Source: Devosia sp. 2618
GTDB lineage: Bacteria > Pseudomonadota > Alphaproteobacteria > Rhizobiales > Devosiaceae
Assembly (NCBI RefSeq): GCF_040546815.1
Contig: NZ_JBEPOO010000001.1
Coordinates: 2,666,001-2,730,000, forward strand
Length of the DNA: 64,000 nt
Reading direction: 5' to 3'
The notes under the pieces were generated by a model, which made no database searches, was not told where the DNA came from, and saw only the letters and a program-made list of their open reading frames with translations. The position numbers and the translations under genes are program-made. Below are positions 62,434 to 64,000 of the stretch, piece by piece; within the stretch, counting starts at the first letter, position 1; the number at the start of each line of letters is the position of its first letter.

Positions 62434-63822
62434 TCATTCGCCCACCCTCTCGAAATAGCGCGCCAGCGACGGGCGGCTTCCGGCGGGGAGCGATGGGCGT
62501 TCGACGGTGCCATTCGTGGTCGATCCGGCGCCTGCGCCAGCCGCGCCGCCGGCGCCATTGGCAGCCTGTTCGGCTTCGGATGGCGGGAGGGTGACGCGGA
62601 TGCGCCGACCGGTTTCCTGCGCGGATTGCGGCAGGGCCATCGGATCGTCACCGCCAACGCCATCGACCATGGAGTCGCCTTCAAGCGCGCTGGTGCCGGC
62701 GCCGGCCTGATCGGCAGGGCCTTTGCCGGACTCGGCGGCGGCGCCAACGGACTCGCGACCGGCGGCTTGCAATTGCTGGGGTTCGATCTTTTCGGGCGTC
62801 ATGCCCGATCCTGCGGGCTTGTTGTCGCCCGGCACGATCTTGCCCAAAGCCTCGGTTTCTTCATCGGCGCTGCGGCCATCGGCTTCGAGCGTGGCGATTT
62901 CCTGATTGCGGCGGGCGCTTTCGATGTCTTCGAGGTTGATGGCGAAAACGTCGATTCCCTGTTGCACGTCTGGATTGCGCGGGCCTGAACCACCGGCAGT
63001 GGCGGTCGCGCCGTCTGGGAGTTGCGAGGCCTTGCCGCGTTGGTTCAGCCAGCTCGGCGCATTTTCGCCGAAGGCGTCGCGGGCCTGATCGGCGAGTGCG
63101 GACAGCTCGTTTTCCAGGTCCTCGGCGCTGACTTCTGGCGCTGCGTCGGCCACCCGTTCCTCGATGGCGCGGGCGATGGCGGCCAGCATCGGGTCCTGCC
63201 GCAATACGGCTTCGCGGTTCAACCGGTCGGCCAGATCTTGCGCATCGGTACGGATGCTCTCGGCGTCGGTGGACGCTTCCAGAGACGCAGAGGTTTCCAA
63301 CAAGGGGGGCTGTGCAAGGGTGATACCCAGCGCCGCCGCTGCTGCAATGAGCCCGGCGATGAGCATGTTTCGCAGCGGCTTCACGCCGAGCGGCCATAGG
63401 CGGCGGAGATCGAGGTTCGCCGAGCGTTCGCGCGCGCTCGACAGGAGCGATTGGGCGACTGGCCCCTGCGTGGGCGCAGCGGCGACTTCGAGGGCGGTGG
63501 CATAGGCGAGGTCCATGCCGCCGCGTCGATCAATGGCCAGCGCCAGAGAGCCGGGTCGCAGGAGCGCACGGTTCCAGACACAATAGATGGCGGCAGCGAG
63601 CGCACCGAGAATGATGGCGGCGAGGGCTGCTTGCAGGACTGGCAGCGGAGCGGAAAGCGCAGTCCATCCCAAGCGTCGGGCGCCTTCCAGCGCGCCGATG
63701 CCGAGCCAGACGAGAGCGCCAGCCGCCAGGCCGGTGACGGCGACCAGCAGTGCGGCGCGGGTCAGCAATCGGCTGCGGCTGCCGTCCAAAACTGAGAAGA
63801 GTGGGTCTGAATGAACGCTCAT
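62434..63822 (-). CDS. Hypothetical membrane protein of the MoxR/VWA operon
   Basis: A 462-residue protein with two N-terminal helices (AALLVAVTGLAAGALVWLGI and LPVLQAALAAIILGALAAAI) and another near 155-172 (MLIAGLIAAAAALGITLA). A long Glu/Ala-rich, probably coiled, extracytoplasmic part follows, then a low-complexity Gly/Ala/Ser tail. LAIDRRGGMDLAYATALEVA after helix 2 resembles regions of alphaproteobacterial DUF4175-like proteins, but this is weak. It starts where the next upstream gene stops (ATGA overlap) and ends 67 bases before the VWA gene, so it is part of the operon. Function unknown. Confidence 0.75.
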   Translation of the reverse strand: MSVHSDPLFSVLDGSRSRLLTRAALLVAVTGLAAGALVWLGIGALEGARRLGWTALSAPLPVLQAALAAIILGALAAAIYCVWNRALLRPGSLALAIDRRGGMDLAYATALEVAAAPTQGPVAQSLLSSARERSANLDLRRLWPLGVKPLRNMLIAGLIAAAAALGITLAQPPLLETSASLEASTDAESIRTDAQDLADRLNREAVLRQDPMLAAIARAIEERVADAAPEVSAEDLENELSALADQARDAFGENAPSWLNQRGKASQLPDGATATAGGSGPRNPDVQQGIDVFAINLEDIESARRNQEIATLEADGRSADEETEALGKIVPGDNKPAGSGMTPEKIEPQQLQAAGRESVGAAAESGKGPADQAGAGTSALEGDSMVDGVGGDDPMALPQSAQETGRRIRVTLPPSEAEQAANGAGGAAGAGAGSTTNGTVERPSLPAGSRPSLARYFERVGE

Positions 63823-64000
63823 CGCCAGATCCAGATCTTGATCGCGAGGGCCAGCACCAAGGTCAGGCCCGACACGACTGCACCCGTGCTGCGGAGGCGT
63901 TCGGGCAGGAATTCGCGCAGGGCATGGGCGGCGGTCAGCGAGAGAACGGGCAGCAGGTTGAATGCCGCGATGCGTTCGGACATGCGCGCGAAGGTGAACA
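63819..64000 (-). CDS. Membrane protein of the MoxR/VWA operon, 5' part beyond the window
   Basis: Only the last 60 residues are visible. They include TFARMSERIAAFNLLPVLSL and a C-terminal helix (VVSGLTLVLALAIKIWIW). The stop overlaps the downstream start by 4 bases. The start lies past base 64000. Family not identifiable from this fragment. Confidence 0.7.
   Translation of the reverse strand, partial: FTFARMSERIAAFNLLPVLSLTAAHALREFLPERLRSTGAVVSGLTLVLALAIKIWIWR

Overview
The window is about 64 kb of GC-rich chromosome from an alphaproteobacterium, most likely a Hyphomicrobiales member near Devosia. This is inferred from the gene set (glpD/glpK with DeoR-type sites, a TctDE/TctCBA citrate-type system, a CPT2 ATP-grasp/alpha-E/transglutaminase-like operon, uxaC, etfBA, pseudoazurin), an Irr-like box before an iron transporter gene, and RIME-like GC-rich palindromes between genes. 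No rRNA, tRNA, CRISPR array, insertion sequence transposase or complete prophage was seen.

Layout. 1-2.3 kb: the 3' part of a PdhS-like sensor protein whose histidine-kinase domain looks dead. 2.4-5.2 kb: ferric-iron ABC transporter (binding protein and permease, no ATPase). 5.4-10.3 kb: complete peptide/nickel-type ABC transporter with fused ATPases. 10.5-13.6 kb (minus): alpha-glucosidase and GH1 beta-glucosidase behind a LacI-type operator. 13.7-18.9 kb (minus): small protein, Mrp-family P-loop protein, transaldolase-like aldolase, aromatic aminotransferase, etfA/etfB. 19.2-22.8 kb (plus): M20 amidohydrolase, a DUF559 nuclease embedded in repeats, AbrB-family membrane protein, two PepSY-like secreted proteins. 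22.8-26.2 kb: second alpha-glucosidase, GNAT acetyltransferase, 2-hydroxyacid dehydrogenase. 26.4-29.8 kb: CPT2 ATP-grasp operon whose transglutaminase-like member lacks its cysteine. 29.8-35.2 kb: OXA-type beta-lactamase, ornithine cyclodeaminase-like enzyme, HTH-like protein, L,D-transpeptidase-like protein, an isolated phage head-closure-like gene, AHSA1 protein, AEC transporter. 35.4-38.6 kb: glpD and glpK. 38.7-42.5 kb: CAP lipoprotein, APH(6)-like kinase, uxaC, and two tiny one-helix membrane proteins. 42.5-49.6 kb: response regulator, a histidine kinase fused to a periplasmic binding protein, a small protein, and tctA/tctB/tctC. 50.1-53.6 kb: pseudoazurin and a NitT/TauT-type ABC transporter. 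53.5-64 kb (minus): a tightly overlapping operon of binding protein, ABC-2 permease, ABC ATPase, DUF58, MoxR ATPase, a 1412-residue double VWA-like membrane protein, and two further membrane proteins, the last one cut by the window end.

The genes describe a nutrient-scavenging heterotroph taking up iron, peptides, glycerol phosphate or glycerol, glucosides, hexuronates and carboxylates. The most unusual elements are (i) the kinase-binding-protein fusion with an internal signal peptide next to tctCBA, (ii) the DUF559 nuclease gene set between copies of a palindromic repeat whose relatives are scattered through the window, (iii) the MoxR/DUF58/VWA plus ABC exporter operon, and (iv) several enzymes that keep their fold but have lost catalytic residues. 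All family assignments were made by reading the sequence; no database search was run.
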